A stretch of 64,000 nt of DNA from NCBI GenBank assembly GCA_949825045.1, contig OX463820.1:9498501-9562500 (forward strand). The letters are read 5' to 3'. The position numbers and the translations under genes are program-made. Position 1 is the stretch's first letter. Each line of letters starts with the position of its first letter. The notes beneath the pieces were generated by a model, which was given only the letters and a program-made list of their open reading frames with translations, ran no database searches and was not told the DNA's origin. Shown here in pieces: positions 10,096 to 20,954 of this stretch. Origin of the DNA: Argyresthia goedartella (taxonomy: Eukaryota; Arthropoda; Insecta; Lepidoptera; Argyresthiidae).

Positions 10096-10372
10096 GAGCT
10101 ACGTGGTCTAATGGGTTTCACGCTTGCTTCTCACACAGGAGATGCAGGTTCGATAACTGACCAATGAGATATTATTTATCTTAAGGCATTATACGGACGT
10201 TCTAACGATGATGGAAAACATCGTGAGGAAACCTTCATTACTCCATAGCTGCGGCGATGGGCTAGCCCCCTGTCACGCAAAATGGAGTATTGAATAACTG
10301 GCTCAAAGTGGACACAATTGTGCCTCTGCAACCTCATATGGGAAAATGCGTGACGCTATGTAATGTAACAAA
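10096..10372 (+). mobile_element. tRNA-derived SINE, head type C with the common tail
   Basis: This appears to be a full copy. The head is GTGGTCTAATGGGTTTCACG with B box CAGGTTCGATAACTG, the body is ACCAATGAGATATT, and the complete tail is GAAAACATCGTGAGGAAACC ... GCGGCGATGGGCTAG ... GCCTCTGCAACCTCATATGG ... GCGTGACGCTATGTAATG. It lacks the type B segment found in the 7.2 and 7.8 kb units yet ends in the same tail. Confidence 0.8.
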
Positions 10373-11329
10373 ATACCTCTATTTTTTTGCTTTACATATT
10401 TGTTTTAATATAGGTACAACACAGCTACTTTTTACTAATTTAAAAATAAATTATAATCTTGTTAGCGAACCGGGGCGTCACCATTGTTACCTGGGCAGAG
10501 TAATAGGATCAACTTATTAAAACACACTAAGTATACAGACATCAAAGCACGTTCCCCGAATGAAAGAATACAGCTTCGTTAAGAGGCTTTTGTTTCTCAT
10601 TGTCCTACTCATTTTTACATTTTATTTACTACTCCCATAGTAACCATACAAATGTTTGCGAATATGCTTCATTAACCAACAATACGATGAAACATAATAT
10701 TTCAGATTCTAGTTTATATTAGCCGAAAAGCAATAAACATGATAACATCGTCCTCTATAACGGTTATGGAGCAAAATATTTGAGATCCATTTACCAACGA
10801 TATTAGCCGTTAAGGAGGTCCTCGAAAGGCAATGGAGCCTTTACCTTAGGACCCTTTGAGAGGACTCAAGGATGCTCCGGGGAAGGTGTTGGGGTCCTAA
10901 ATGCGATCTAATTACGAAATAGTTCCACTTCTTGATTTATAGATTAAGTTTTGCCGAGAGAGGCCGGGCAAGCGGTACGGTGGTTCGCCACTGATACATT
11001 TGAATCCTTTTCACTATACTCGTGTTCGATAACGGTGTACGCCTAATCTATAAACAGGGAAGAGATAATCATTTTACACATGGAGTATGATCTTATAAAC
11101 GCTCGTATTGTTCTGTCCATCGGGCAGTATTGTAGAAACTACTGTCGAAGTTAAACTTCTTAGTATATTTGTAAGATATTTATTGATATGCTGTATTTAT
11201 GTAACTGTGTATGTAGTCTATATTTCTTAGCAATAGGGTTTTATGTATGTGTAATATGTATTATATTAGAATATATAGTCTTAATTGTACGCGCAATTAT
11301 TTACCTTACCTATCATCTCCGTCTCCTAG
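10373..11329. other. Unassigned DNA with a higher-complexity patch
   Basis: No gene or known repeat is seen. The stretch 10790-11040 is more GC-balanced (for example AAGGAGGTCCTCGAAAGGC) and may be non-coding sequence under constraint, which only a cross-species alignment could show. Confidence 0.4.
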
Positions 11330-11455
11330 CCAACATGGTTTGCTGGAAGAAATCTTTTTTTAGAGATAAGCTCGCCTTTGTACATGTTTTTTCTATCATA
11401 AGTTATCTGTATGTCTGTTTTGTTTAGTACAATAAAGAAATTACTTCCTAGCCTG
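11330..11455 (+). mobile_element. LINE 3' end (GGAAGAAATCTCT type)
   Basis: ATGGTTTGCTGGAAGAAATC, AGAGATAAGCTCGCCTTTG and ACAATAAAGAAATTACT match the same 3' untranslated region as at 6908. Only the terminal ~125 bp is present. Confidence 0.75.
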
Positions 11456-12631
11456 AACAGGATTCCATAATAAAAACAAAAACCCACGATAATTATCCAG
11501 ATGTCTTCACGGAATACTCGCAAAAAAAAAACAAAAATTGAGGCAAATTGAGACGTATTAAAAGCATCTTATTGATACCAGACGACCACCCAGAGGTGTT
11601 AGAGGAAACACGGGACAATCTGAAGGCATTATCGGATTCCGTAGACGATAGATGTCCTCCTACTCAGCTTACTACCAAGTGCTTTGTACAAAATCACTCC
11701 CAGATTTATTGCACGGCTACCCCACTCTCCCCTTATAAATTGTGGAATAAGTGTTGCCATATTTACAGTGACGTATTGCCAGAGCACCTTCTGCGTGGGT
11801 TGTGACGTTTGTGGGATAGTAATAATTAATGTGGGCCGCCGATGACTGATCTGAATAATATATTTAGTTAATTTATAGCTCTGAAATATAGCTAGTGTAC
11901 GACTTGCTCACGTAATAATAACTCGGCTCTGCTAAATGTAATACCGAATATCTTTCGCTTACGTAAGAAGAGCAGTTGGTTTAATAGAAAGTACAAGTTT
12001 AGGTCCATGACAAAAAGTAACCCGTTTCAATATTCCATATATAGAGATACCAAACAAACCAAAATAAACATAACAAAACGCCTTTTCCCATACGCGGTGG
12101 CAGAGCACAATTGCGTCTTCTTTTAGACTAATATTAACCGAATTAGGTACAAAAAAGCAATTATCAGCAGTTAGGGCGTGATTTGCTTTCACGCAAGACG
12201 ACAATCTGCATTTATTAACACATTGCACTTCGACCCACTACTCTCAAAGCTGTATAAGTATGTGATGCGGTAGTGTTGTGTTTTGTACAGACTACACTTT
12301 ACAGTCAAGCGACCACTTACTTTCGTATCAAGTGCTGATTTGTTACAGAGCGTCAACGCAGCAGGGGGTACACCGTGGCAGATTTCACTAATGGCCAGGA
12401 TTATTTACGAGCTACACCCGACTCGGCCAAAGTGAATTTGTAATAAGGGCCACAATCTTAAGCTTGTGTTCGGCTACATAATTTATTTATGTTAGCAAAA
12501 TTCGTAAGCCTCCTATAGGTAGGACAGGCAGAGCAACTCGCTAATAGATTAATTGCTTTCTGTAATTGCATGTTTGGGTTTGGGTTGCAAAATTACCAGC
12601 GTATCGTAACATTACGACATCACTATTGTGA
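11456..12631. other. Unassigned AT-rich DNA
   Basis: No gene is recognised. Two open frames (11548-11805 plus, 11959-12228 minus) lack motifs and are within chance length. Confidence 0.45.
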
Positions 12632-12700
12632 TACTCCATACTCATGAGTGAGGCATATGCAACATTACGTTACATATGCCTCACTCATGAGTATGGAGTA
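12632..12700. repeat. Perfect 28-bp palindrome
   Basis: The arms at 12632-12659 and 12673-12700 are perfect reverse complements (TACTCCATACTCATGAGTGA ...), separated by 13 bases. Transcribed, this would form a strong stem-loop. It lies about 50 bp before a long TA microsatellite. Confidence 0.9.
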
Positions 12701-12747
12701 CTTATAGGTACCTACGGTATTCGGTTGAAGGACCGAGTTGAATGGCT

Positions 12748-12750
<3 letters not shown>

Positions 12751-12819
<69 letters not shown>

Positions 12820-12845
12820 TATATATATGAATATATATATGTATG
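12751..12845. repeat. (TA)n microsatellite
   Basis: About 70 bp of uninterrupted TA repeats are followed by (TATATATGAA) variants. Open frames through it are artefacts of Tyr-Ile translation. Confidence 0.97.
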
Positions 12846-12851
12846 TTCATG

Positions 12852-14289
12852 GATATATAGGCTTATGATAGTGACGATGATGATAATGATGATAACGGTG
12901 TTCGGTTTAGTTGTTGCATACTCGTATATCGCTTTTGCAACGACACTTCTTGACTCTGTAAAATATAGCATGATAGCTATGACAGCTGTCAGAATGAGAT
13001 GACTAGATCTGAGAATTGGTTGATAAAATTATCGATATTTCGAATATAAGTAACTGAATGATTCAATCAAATCAAAAGGAACTTGTTACACGTTTTTATT
13101 CTTGTAATAAATTATTACAAGAATTGTTGTATTATTCTTGTTTGTATTATTTTGATGACAGCTGTTACAGATGATAGCTGTTATCATGATATTTTACGTT
13201 TAGAGTATAGCTGTAGTTCATTGTATACTTAACTCAGAAGTTCCAAAACTCAATTTGATAATAGAACTTAAAAACATAACAGACTACCCAGATGATCCCA
13301 AGCAATCCGTTACCCTGATACACGACTAATATTCACATAGACCTTATTAGACATACCCACAAAGGAAGCTGCTAAAAGCAACGTTATAAATAGACAATTA
13401 AAGTAAGTGCAATTATCATATGGCAAGTGATGAGAACGCGTAAAGTCGCAGCTTGCAACACTGTCGGGAAATTAAACAATTAACATAATGGATGTGCTGT
13501 GTTAGGAAGCCTTTCGACAGATTTGGGGATGGTTTTCGTGCTACAGCTAACCATGGCTTGAATGTCAAATGTAAACTTAGTTTCTATCACAGTGTATGAA
13601 GTTACAAATTGCACACAAGCCACTATACTATATATTTTTATATAGGAACTGCTGTAAACTTTTTAATATCGAGTATCGTAATCGAGAACGCATCATTATC
13701 GAGATGGTGGGGTGCAATATTTAAGTAAAATCAACATGTAATTAACAGCGTGAATCAATATTGTTATTCAATATTGACTGAATATCACGGATTTTTCCAT
13801 AGAATCGACATACACACATAAAGATGCAATAAAGAGTTAGATGCTAGGCACAGATAAAAAATTAAGATAATAACATTAATTAAACAAATTAAAACACCCC
13901 CGACTTAATATGATTTTTAAACAATCTTAAGGGCCTTACCACAAACAAATAGACTACTGTTCAAGACTGGTTTAAAAAAAAAAGTTTAGGGTTTAACATT
14001 TGTATTGAGCGTTAAACGCTGTTTATTTTTTTTTGTGGTAACACAGTATAAGTCTACAATTTGGTTCACTTGTTTCGTTGTGATGCTCATAAATTTCGAA
14101 CCACTGCATTGATTTTGCTTAAACGTGGCTAAAACCCATCGCAGGAAAGTGTACTACGACGCTTCAAACTTATAAAATGCCTCTTTTTTGTCGGCGGTTA
14201 AAACAGATGGGCCTACGGGTAACCGGCTTTCCAGACAATGAGCTATCCGGTTGGCATCGGGTAACCGGTTAAATCACTGCAGTTGAACC
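12852..14289. other. Unassigned AT-rich DNA
   Basis: No gene or recognised repeat is seen. Local direct and inverted words occur at 13080-13200 (ATTATTACAAGAATTGTTG, GACAGCTGTTACAGATGAT), but they do not form a clear element. Confidence 0.45.
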
Positions 14290-14405
14290 TCTAATAAGTA
14301 ATTAAAAGAGTCGCCATGTCTCCAACCCAACTGGGACTCGAACCTACTTCCGTATTTGCTCACCGTGTCTGTGTGCTTAGCTAACGAACTATGTAATGTG
14401 ATTGT
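14290..14405 (-). mobile_element. tRNA-derived SINE fragment, head type D
   Basis: Read on the minus strand, this has TAGTTCGTTAGCTAAGC (A-box region) and AGGTTCGAGTCCCAG (B box) about 50 bases apart, as in a tRNA. Its surroundings do not match types A to C, and the acceptor stem does not obviously pair, so I call it a SINE or tRNA-derived fragment. Confidence 0.5.
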
Positions 14406-14504
14406 TAGTTTCATTTGATTATCGCTCCGGCAAATATGACGGGTGCCGTGGTTTGTTTTTGTGCACGATAGAGAGTGATGTGCTTACAAATAATGTCCAC
14501 AACT

Positions 14505-14716
14505 TTGATTCAGGGCGACATTACATTAGCTGGCCACATTCTGGGCAATTCAAACCCATCATTATAAACAACTTTCACGAAGAAACATATGGTCGAAAAT
14601 TAAAAAAAAATATCCCTCAGTTGATTGATCAGCTGATTACAAGTTACTATGGGAGATCATTTTTTTTAACTATCATTCTCCAAAGTATGGTCAGATTATT
14701 ATTGCTTGTTCAATAG
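14505..14716. mobile_element. Fold-back MITE (GACCATATTTTGG family), degraded copy
   Basis: GGGCGACATTACATTAGCTG, GAAGAAACATATGGTCG and CTCCAAAGTATGGTCAG are diverged versions of the arms seen intact at 19574-19832 and 50457-50724. The right end is poorly preserved. Confidence 0.65.
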
Positions 14717-15418
14717 ATAAGCGATGAACTTCATGTAAATGTTTCCTCTAAAATATCTTTGCACGTATAAGTTCTAAATATATATAGCTTTGAAATTGTC
14801 GTTTGATGGCATGAGGTATTAACTAGACTAGACTATATTGTGATTGTAAAAATAGCAACAGCTGATTGTAAAAATGGCTCTTGTTTATTTAGATTAATTA
14901 CTCAAATATTGATTTCAACGCGGCGCGCACAATGTAACTCGTTAAAACGAGACACACGCAATCACCTTTGTCCTAACGTAAAATTAATCATATTTGGGAT
15001 TCAATTTGCATAATAATATTTGCACAAGACCCAATTTTCTCCAATTATCAAATTAAAATGGGCCCGGGTACTGTAGATATCGGCGAGATAAGAAAATGAG
15101 ATTAGTGGTCCTTATTAGCTGGTTTAATGTGTAGGTGTTAAGTAAATTTGAGTGTAATCTCGTTAAAGCCTTTTTCGTCGGGTTCCGTCCCCTATCGTCG
15201 GAGAAAAATGTGCTCGGATTTATTGGCTTGTTACTGGGGATTTAAAAAAGGAATGGTTGCAGACAGGGAGGAATGCGGCGCTCGGCCCGACCTTCAAATT
15301 CAAGGCCCGAAAAAGGGCTAGCCGAACTCGGCAGTTCAATTTCGGGATCGTTTTCATTTTTATAGTAATAAGTTTCGGAGATGATTTGCTCGTCGACAAG
15401 TCTTTGTATGTGGCGGTG
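14717..15418. other. Unassigned unique-looking DNA
   Basis: No gene is recognised. The stretch 14930-15400 is of higher complexity and more GC-balanced (AATGGGCCCGGGTACTGTAG, CCTATCGTCGGAGAAAAATG). It is a candidate conserved non-coding region, untested. Confidence 0.4.
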
Positions 15419-15525
15419 TTATGAAATATAATACCAAATAATAATTTGCTTAGTTCTAAGACTTTATTTGGTCTTCGAAATTAGTTCAGATTAGTGCCAC
15501 CAAACGCTAAAGAAATAAAATAGGG
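15419..15525 (+). repeat. Direct repeat flanking a repeat cluster, left copy
   Basis: TTTGCTTAGTTCTAAGACTT and TTAGTGCCACCAAACGCT recur in the same order and orientation at 16194-16285. The two copies bracket the repeats at 15560-16125. Confidence 0.8.
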
Positions 15526-15559
15526 AAATATTAAAAGGCACTTCAAAAATACTGATTTG

Positions 15560-15681
15560 AACAGCAAATATCAGGGCGAAATGCTGCGGTAGCTTAGGTG
15601 AAGGGTAAAGGGGGGTAAGCGAAGCTAAGCTCCTTTTATCCCTCGTGTTAGGTTGAACATGTAAAAACAACAAAAAATACT
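15560..15681 (+). repeat. GCGAAGC repeat family, copy 1
   Basis: AAATATCAGGGCGAAATGCT, AAGCGAAGCTAAGCTCC and GTGTTAGGTTGAACATGTAA match the unit at 38096-38235 and, more distantly, 22288-22492 and 34486-34950. No coding content is seen. Confidence 0.7.
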
Positions 15682-15708
15682 CAAAATCATAAACTTAGGT
15701 ACACATTA

Positions 15709-16125
15709 TAGTAGTTTATGTGACTGATACATAATGCCTAATTATGTACAGTTACATACACTAGTTTATCTACACACATATCATAAGCTCTCTTTGATGT
15801 GTTCAGGAACCGCATGTTTGACCGGCATTGTGGCTCTGCAGTTGTTTAGCTTGTTCTGTAGTACCAACTTCATGCAGGCGGGAGTCGGCGTTCGAAATTT
15901 GAATGTCAGTACCAACTTCACAGACAAACTAGGGGCGGCAAGCAGGCGGGCGTCGGCGTTCGAAATTTGAATGTCATAATATGTAGAAAAATTACACATT
16001 ATGGTCATAATGTGTAATTTTTCAGATAAGAGATGAGTTTTTACCAAGTAGTTTAACATTATGCTGATCGTAACGAGCGGTTTTTGTACGCAGTAAAGAG
16101 GGTTTATGATACGTGTGTAGATAAA
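15709..16125 (-). repeat. ORF-bearing interspersed repeat, copy 2 (SNADAR family)
   Basis: This is the same family as 4922-5378, on the minus strand. Its frame runs 15784-16059 with the core YDIQISNADARLLAAPSLSV and the ending PEHIKESL. An internal tandem duplication of about 60 bp adds a second SVKLVL/MKLVLQN segment without breaking the frame. Inner inverted repeats (TTATCTACACACATATCATA against the region around 16103-16125) are well preserved. No protein family is recognised. Confidence 0.78.
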
Positions 16126-16193
16126 ATATTTAAAACATAAAAAGAGTTTTTGTTGATCCTTTTTTGCTTTGGGCGTTTAAATACTAGCCATTA

Positions 16194-16285
16194 TGAAATA
16201 TATTTTGCTTAGTTCTAAGACTTTATTTGTACTTCAAAATTAGTTCACATTAGTGCCACCAAACGCTGAATATATAAAATAATCC
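16194..16285 (+). repeat. Direct repeat flanking a repeat cluster, right copy
   Basis: This is the partner of 15419-15525 with a handful of substitutions and a short gap near its start. Confidence 0.8.
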
Positions 16286-17258
16286 AAATATCTATGCCAA
16301 ATGTATCATCCCACATTAAGTTAGTTTTCGCCAGCTTACTCAACACTCATATTATTCCTATCTCTTTGATTTACCGTTCTCTCGGTAACTCAATTGCTCA
16401 TCAAGTATTTTAAGTGACTCAGTCTCTCTCCAGGGACCGGGAGTCGTTCTTAAATATTCACGGGTCGTAATTCCCGATCGGATCTTTCAGTTGCTGAAAG
16501 TTTTGCGAACGCTCCTTGGACCCTCTCTATGTAATTAGTTGATTACGACTTTTGCTGCATTTGTACTGTGAAGAGGGTCATATCATAAGTTTCTTTTAGT
16601 GCAGCACTTAACTCAAATACCGAAGAACGACTTGTGCTTGACCAAATGATAATAACTCTGCGCCAAAAACCTCTACCTTTATTGTTTTATTTTACTTCAT
16701 ATGTTTTTGAAGACTAGGTAAGAAACTTTTTCGTAGTTGACGTTCATGACATGACATTCAACCTCTTTGGTGAAAACAATCTTCATAATTATATGGGCAG
16801 AATTTAATATTGCAATCTTAACCAAAATAATGTAAACAGAAGCGACCAACAAAAACAAGCCACAAATCAATAAGGAAGGTCTGTCCAATTGTTTAAAATT
16901 CAAATAAACAATTCGGAACGAGTCTAAGATTACACCGGGAGTCATGAATATTTTATTGCATTCTTGTTTTTTTATTCGTACTCCTTTCTGAAGTACCTCC
17001 TCAGTGGTGACTCCTAGGGCTGGCTGGCAAGAATAAATGAGTTAAATTAATAAAAGGGAGCGGTTACTTACAATTACGTATTTTTTTCTTAAATGCTACA
17101 AAGCGGGGTCGCCAACTTTCAGAGCTTTGATTTTTACTTTTTTCTTGTTAGACACGCCATTTGTCGGGCTGACGGGGTAAGAAGATAAGGACGTAAGTCG
17201 ATGTGTTTAAATGTGGTTCGCGGTATGTCGATGGTTTGTATTTATAGTTACTAGTGGC
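16286..17258. other. Unassigned AT-rich DNA
   Basis: No gene or known repeat is recognised. An 82-codon minus-strand frame (16697-16945) contains a hydrophobic stretch but no family signature. Confidence 0.45.
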
Positions 17259-17395
17259 TCAGTGAGCTGTAGGCCTCGCGAGTCTGTTGGTGGAAAAATG
17301 AACTTTTAATATACAAACTTATGAATGCACCTGGTTACGTACATGGACTATTAAAGTAGCCACACCAATAACTTTGTAAACTTAATTTTGCGATC
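17259..17395 (-). repeat. 'Cells-of-140' repeat module, copy 1
   Basis: CTAGTGGCTCAGTGAGCTGT, CTTATGAATGCACCTGGTTA and CCACACCAATAACTTTGTAA recur at 53664-53785 and 55113-55253. The second half is shared with the GGTTCCGTACC elements at 43749 and 62355. Confidence 0.65.
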
Positions 17396-17509
17396 TTTTA
17401 TTCAAGCTATTGACTATTCACCATAATTATATTATCTTTATTGTCAATCTTACGGCTTCCACCAATCCAACAAACCCTAATTAAAAAAAAAAACAAGCCG
17501 TTTGGGGTG

Positions 17510-17690
17510 TAGTGGTTTTTCAAACCAATGAAAAAAATCCAAAAACTGAATCGACAAAAACAACAAATAATTATGGAAACTGCTCGCGACCCTGAAATGT
17601 GACCTGTAGAGGAGAAGACGGACATAAATCCGGACAGAAATCGAGACATAACGGAGACGCTTTGCTCGCTCAGTCAATGATGAGATTAGG
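17510..17690 (-). repeat. GAGCGAGCGAAGCGTC repeat, copy 1
   Basis: On the minus strand it reads GAGCGAGCAAAGCGTCTCCG, CTGTCCGGATTTATGTCCG and GTCGATTCAGTTTTTGGA. It matches 52998-53360 and 54305-55100 with considerable divergence. The class is unknown. Confidence 0.55.
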
Positions 17691-18208
17691 TATGACCGAA
17701 TGTTTTTTTTTGTTTTTTTTTTTAACTTCTATTACACCGTTTTACTAGGATTTCATTTACCGAACAATGTCAATGCATAATTTTGGTGGATTGAGGGGCA
17801 CAGAAACGTTTGTTTATCAACAGATTTCTTAGCATTAGATTTCCACACATATTGCATAATAAAATAATGGGTTCCTATATTGTGTAGTGTTATAATATAA
17901 TCAAAAGAGTAGGTGGTCAAAACTCAGTATTTCCTTTTACAAGCAGGGCCTCACAAAGCTTTGATTTTCTCAGCAAGCACGAGAAAAGGGTTTGGAATAA
18001 TGAAAAAAGTCAACGGCAGGGTAAGGTACCTCTTTCCACGATCGGAAAAGGGTTCCGCAAAGAAGTTCCGCATTTTAAGGTTCTTAATAGCTTTGTAGGC
18101 ATAGTAAAAAACCTTATAAGTATAGTAAAAACCTATTTGATACCTCCAATAATGATACTGACATATATCCTTCACAACGAGCATGTTTATGATTGAAGTA
18201 ATCAATTC
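17691..18208. other. Unassigned AT-rich DNA
   Basis: The stretch begins with T-rich low-complexity sequence (17701-17725). No gene is recognised. Confidence 0.5.
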
Positions 18209-18333
18209 TTAACCTCTCAAATACCGAGGGTAGCTGGGACTGGTCGCGATTTTGAACCTTATGCCATGGTAATAAAAATTAAAACCCATGACGGAAAGGT
18301 GGCGTTATCTAACGCCGGTGGTATTCAAGAGGA
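18209..18333. mobile_element. MITE with a TTAA end, copy 2
   Basis: This is an inverted copy of the 8927-9045 unit. TTAACCTCTCAAATACCGAG lies at the left, followed by TTGAACCTTATGCCATGG and GTGGCGTTATCTAACGCC, and ATTCAAGAGG at the right. TTAA is preserved only on the left; the right flank has diverged. Confidence 0.55.
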
Positions 18334-18355
18334 GCATTGCGTTCACAAACGTTTG

Positions 18356-18602
18356 ACGACCCGAATGGCCGAGTCGGCAGTGACCCTGCCTACGAAGCCA
18401 AGGGTCCCGGGTGTGAGTCAAATATTTTTGCAAATATTTTTTTGATGAGAATGGATGTTTGTACCCTAGTAATGGTTGTTTATCTATCTGAGTATAATAT
18501 TTATCTATATAAGTATGTGTATCGTTGTCTAGTACCCAAGATACAGGGAATCCTAGTTTGAGGCTAGATCAATGTGTGTAAATAGTGTCCAAGGTATTAT
18601 TG
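18356..18602 (+). mobile_element. tRNA-derived SINE, head type A, copy 2
   Basis: The A box CGAATGGCCGAGTCGG is intact, but the B-box region (GGGTGTGAGTC) is degenerate. The body and the GTGTCCAAGGTATTATTG tail match the other type A copies. A duplicated AAATATTTTTG follows the head. Confidence 0.85.
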
Positions 18603-18616
18603 TTAACAAAGAATAG

Positions 18617-18681
18617 AGAATCGGAGAAGGCTGGTCTGTTCGTCTATTCAGTAGACGAATACACCAGCCTTCAGCGATTCT
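18617..18681. repeat. 30-bp-arm hairpin, pre-miRNA-like in size
   Basis: The arms at 18617-18646 and 18652-18681 pair at 26 of 30 positions with two small internal mismatches and a 5-base loop. The size resembles a short pre-miRNA, but the loop is tight and similar hairpins arise from MITE remnants. Confidence 0.6.
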
Positions 18682-19573
18682 CAAGAACTATTCCGTGGAG
18701 TTATACGGAACCCTACCCTACACCCGTGCACCTTGACGAAATCGGACCGAGAAGGGCGCGTTTTCAAAGAAAAAATCCCTGCCTTGTTTTTCGGCTGCAG
18801 GTAGCCAAATGAATTGCAAACAGAATTATTATTTTTCTTAGCGGAAGTCGTATACATTCTTGCTTTTATTTAACGTTTCCACTTTATTCATTTTTTACCC
18901 CTTTTTATTGCCGTCAAACATCGTAATATATTGTAAACGCGCTGTGGCGGGTTGTAAACAACTATTACGGGGTACAAATTAATAGTAAAAGGGTGGTTAG
19001 GAAGAAAGGGTCTTCTTTTATTGCGTTGCTTTGATTTAGTACGAACGGGAAACCGGAATGTGAAAAAAAGTTACGTTTTAGATGCGTATCAAGTATTGTA
19101 CCTAGATAACCAGATCGATATTCAATTCTGAGCCACCAGTAACCTGTCTCTCTATCTCTGACAGGTAACTATAGGCTAAAGCCTTACTCATAAACAAATT
19201 ATTCTCAGTGTAACTTATTCAGTGTTTTCTCTTGCCTTGACATTTGACATTTAATCGACGTATGAAAAGGACAAAACACTCTATATATTATACAGTGAAT
19301 ATCTTTTTTATTAGTAAGGCCGTAACAAACTAGGAATTTGATTACAATATGGAAATAATATTTGTCAAACTAGTGATTTTGTTCCTTCAAATCTTTCACA
19401 AAACAGCCGCAATCTCAATTCAAATGAGCTCTGAAGGCGACTTCATCGTTCAAAATGTCAATTAGATTGCGATTCTTGGTCGCAGATGGTTAATGATTTA
19501 ATGTCACTATTGTAAGTATTGGTATGTAAGGCATTGAAGTTTCTGTATTACCAAATATTGAAATATAAATGTA
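18682..19573. other. Unassigned DNA
   Basis: No gene is recognised. The 75-codon frame at 18585-18809 overlaps the hairpin and has no motif. Confidence 0.45.
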
Positions 19574-19832
19574 TAGGGTGACATTTAATTAGCTGACCAT
19601 ATTTTAGGCAATGATAGTACCCATAAATATCAACAATTATCCCGAAGAAACATATGGTCGCAAACGAAAAAAAAAATTGGTTCCATAGTAACTTATTATC
19701 AGCTGATTGGGGCAACGCACTGAGGGCCGAATATATTTTTTTCATTTGCTATGTTTCTTTAAGAAAGTTGTTCATATTGATGGGTACTAGCATTCCCCAA
19801 AATATGGTCGGTTAATTAAAGGTCAACCTGTA
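19574..19832. mobile_element. Fold-back MITE (GACCATATTTTGG family), copy 2
   Basis: TA (19572-19573 and 19833-19834) flanks a 259-bp element. Its arms start TAGGGTGACATTTAATTAGC and, read from the other end, TACAGGTTGACCTTTAATTA. Long imperfect inverted repeats run through AAGAAACATATGGTCG. TA duplication points to Tc1/mariner-type mobilisation. Confidence 0.8.
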
Positions 19833-20954
19833 TAATGAAATAAGATTAAATGTCATAAATAAAATTAATAAAGTCGTCTCTTGCTTATAACATAATTAAT
19901 AAAAGGTTGGTGATAGGTATTTTCGTGAATATTTGACAAGTACCAAAAATCAAAGGCTAAATTCGTCTTCACAGGCAACTAATTAGCTCGAAACAAAGGG
20001 TGTTACAAGATAAGGGCAAGTACACATCTTGGGTGAATAGTTTACGTCATAAAATCCGCTATAAAAGGGCGATAACTGCCGATTATGGCCTCCTGTAACA
20101 GCCCTAATAATGAATTGTCTTTGGAATCACCCTATCGTGATTGTACGATGAGCTAAACCCTAATCAGTTGGAGATCGGAATAGGTGCTTAAAAATTATGG
20201 TCCAATAAAGCCATTATCGAGCGATCGTTTCATGATTACGTGATGGTCTGTTTTTCGGAATTTTCCAATGTTTGCTAGCGACCTTGGCTAAGAAGAGTTG
20301 GCACCCTGCCATGCAGAAATATGGGAAAAAGACTGTGCTTTTGCCTCTGCTATTGGGAAAAACACGACGTTAACACGTTTGAAATGTCGTCAATTCGAAT
20401 GAAAATAAAGGTCTCAAAAATAATGAAATAATATTGAGAAATTCATAATATCAGAATATAGGATTCAATAGAAAAATTGAAAAAAATATCTACATCAACA
20501 TCCTGTTACCTCTCAATGCCCCTGGGCATAGCAACTCAGCACAGCTGTTGTCCACGACGCGATGGAAGGAAATCTATGGATTATTTTTTAGACATTTACA
20601 TTCAGGTAATTTATTTATAACAATATTCCCCAAAACACACTATAACCGAGATTTCTAAATTCTAGACCGAAATGACTGTTGGATCAGCCCTTTTTTTTTT
20701 TTTTTTTAGTTTCATACTTCAAGTTTTGAAAAACCGGAGACATATCGTTTCGATTAGAAAAAATAGGCGGTTGGATTATTTGATTCTTAAATATTTATGT
20801 TTTCTTCTTAATATTATTTAAATATTTACATTTTTTCCTTTTCTTCTTCGAATTCTCTGAATATTTAAATTTTCTCCATTTGTTTTGTTTGTTTATTTTT
20901 CATTATTTTAAAGTCCAAGATGATCTGACTTTAGTTAATATTTATACGTCGTAT
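19833..20954. other. Unassigned DNA with a TATA-like word
   Basis: No gene is recognised. The stretch 19980-20160 is of higher complexity and includes GCTATAAAAGGGCG near 20060. That fits a TATA box by sequence, but no transcript or coding start follows that I can support. The stretch 20690-20920 is T-rich. Confidence 0.4.

Noticed and set aside
12644..13002. Overlapping Tyr/Ile-rich ORFs on both strands
   Set aside because: They are translations of the TA microsatellite.
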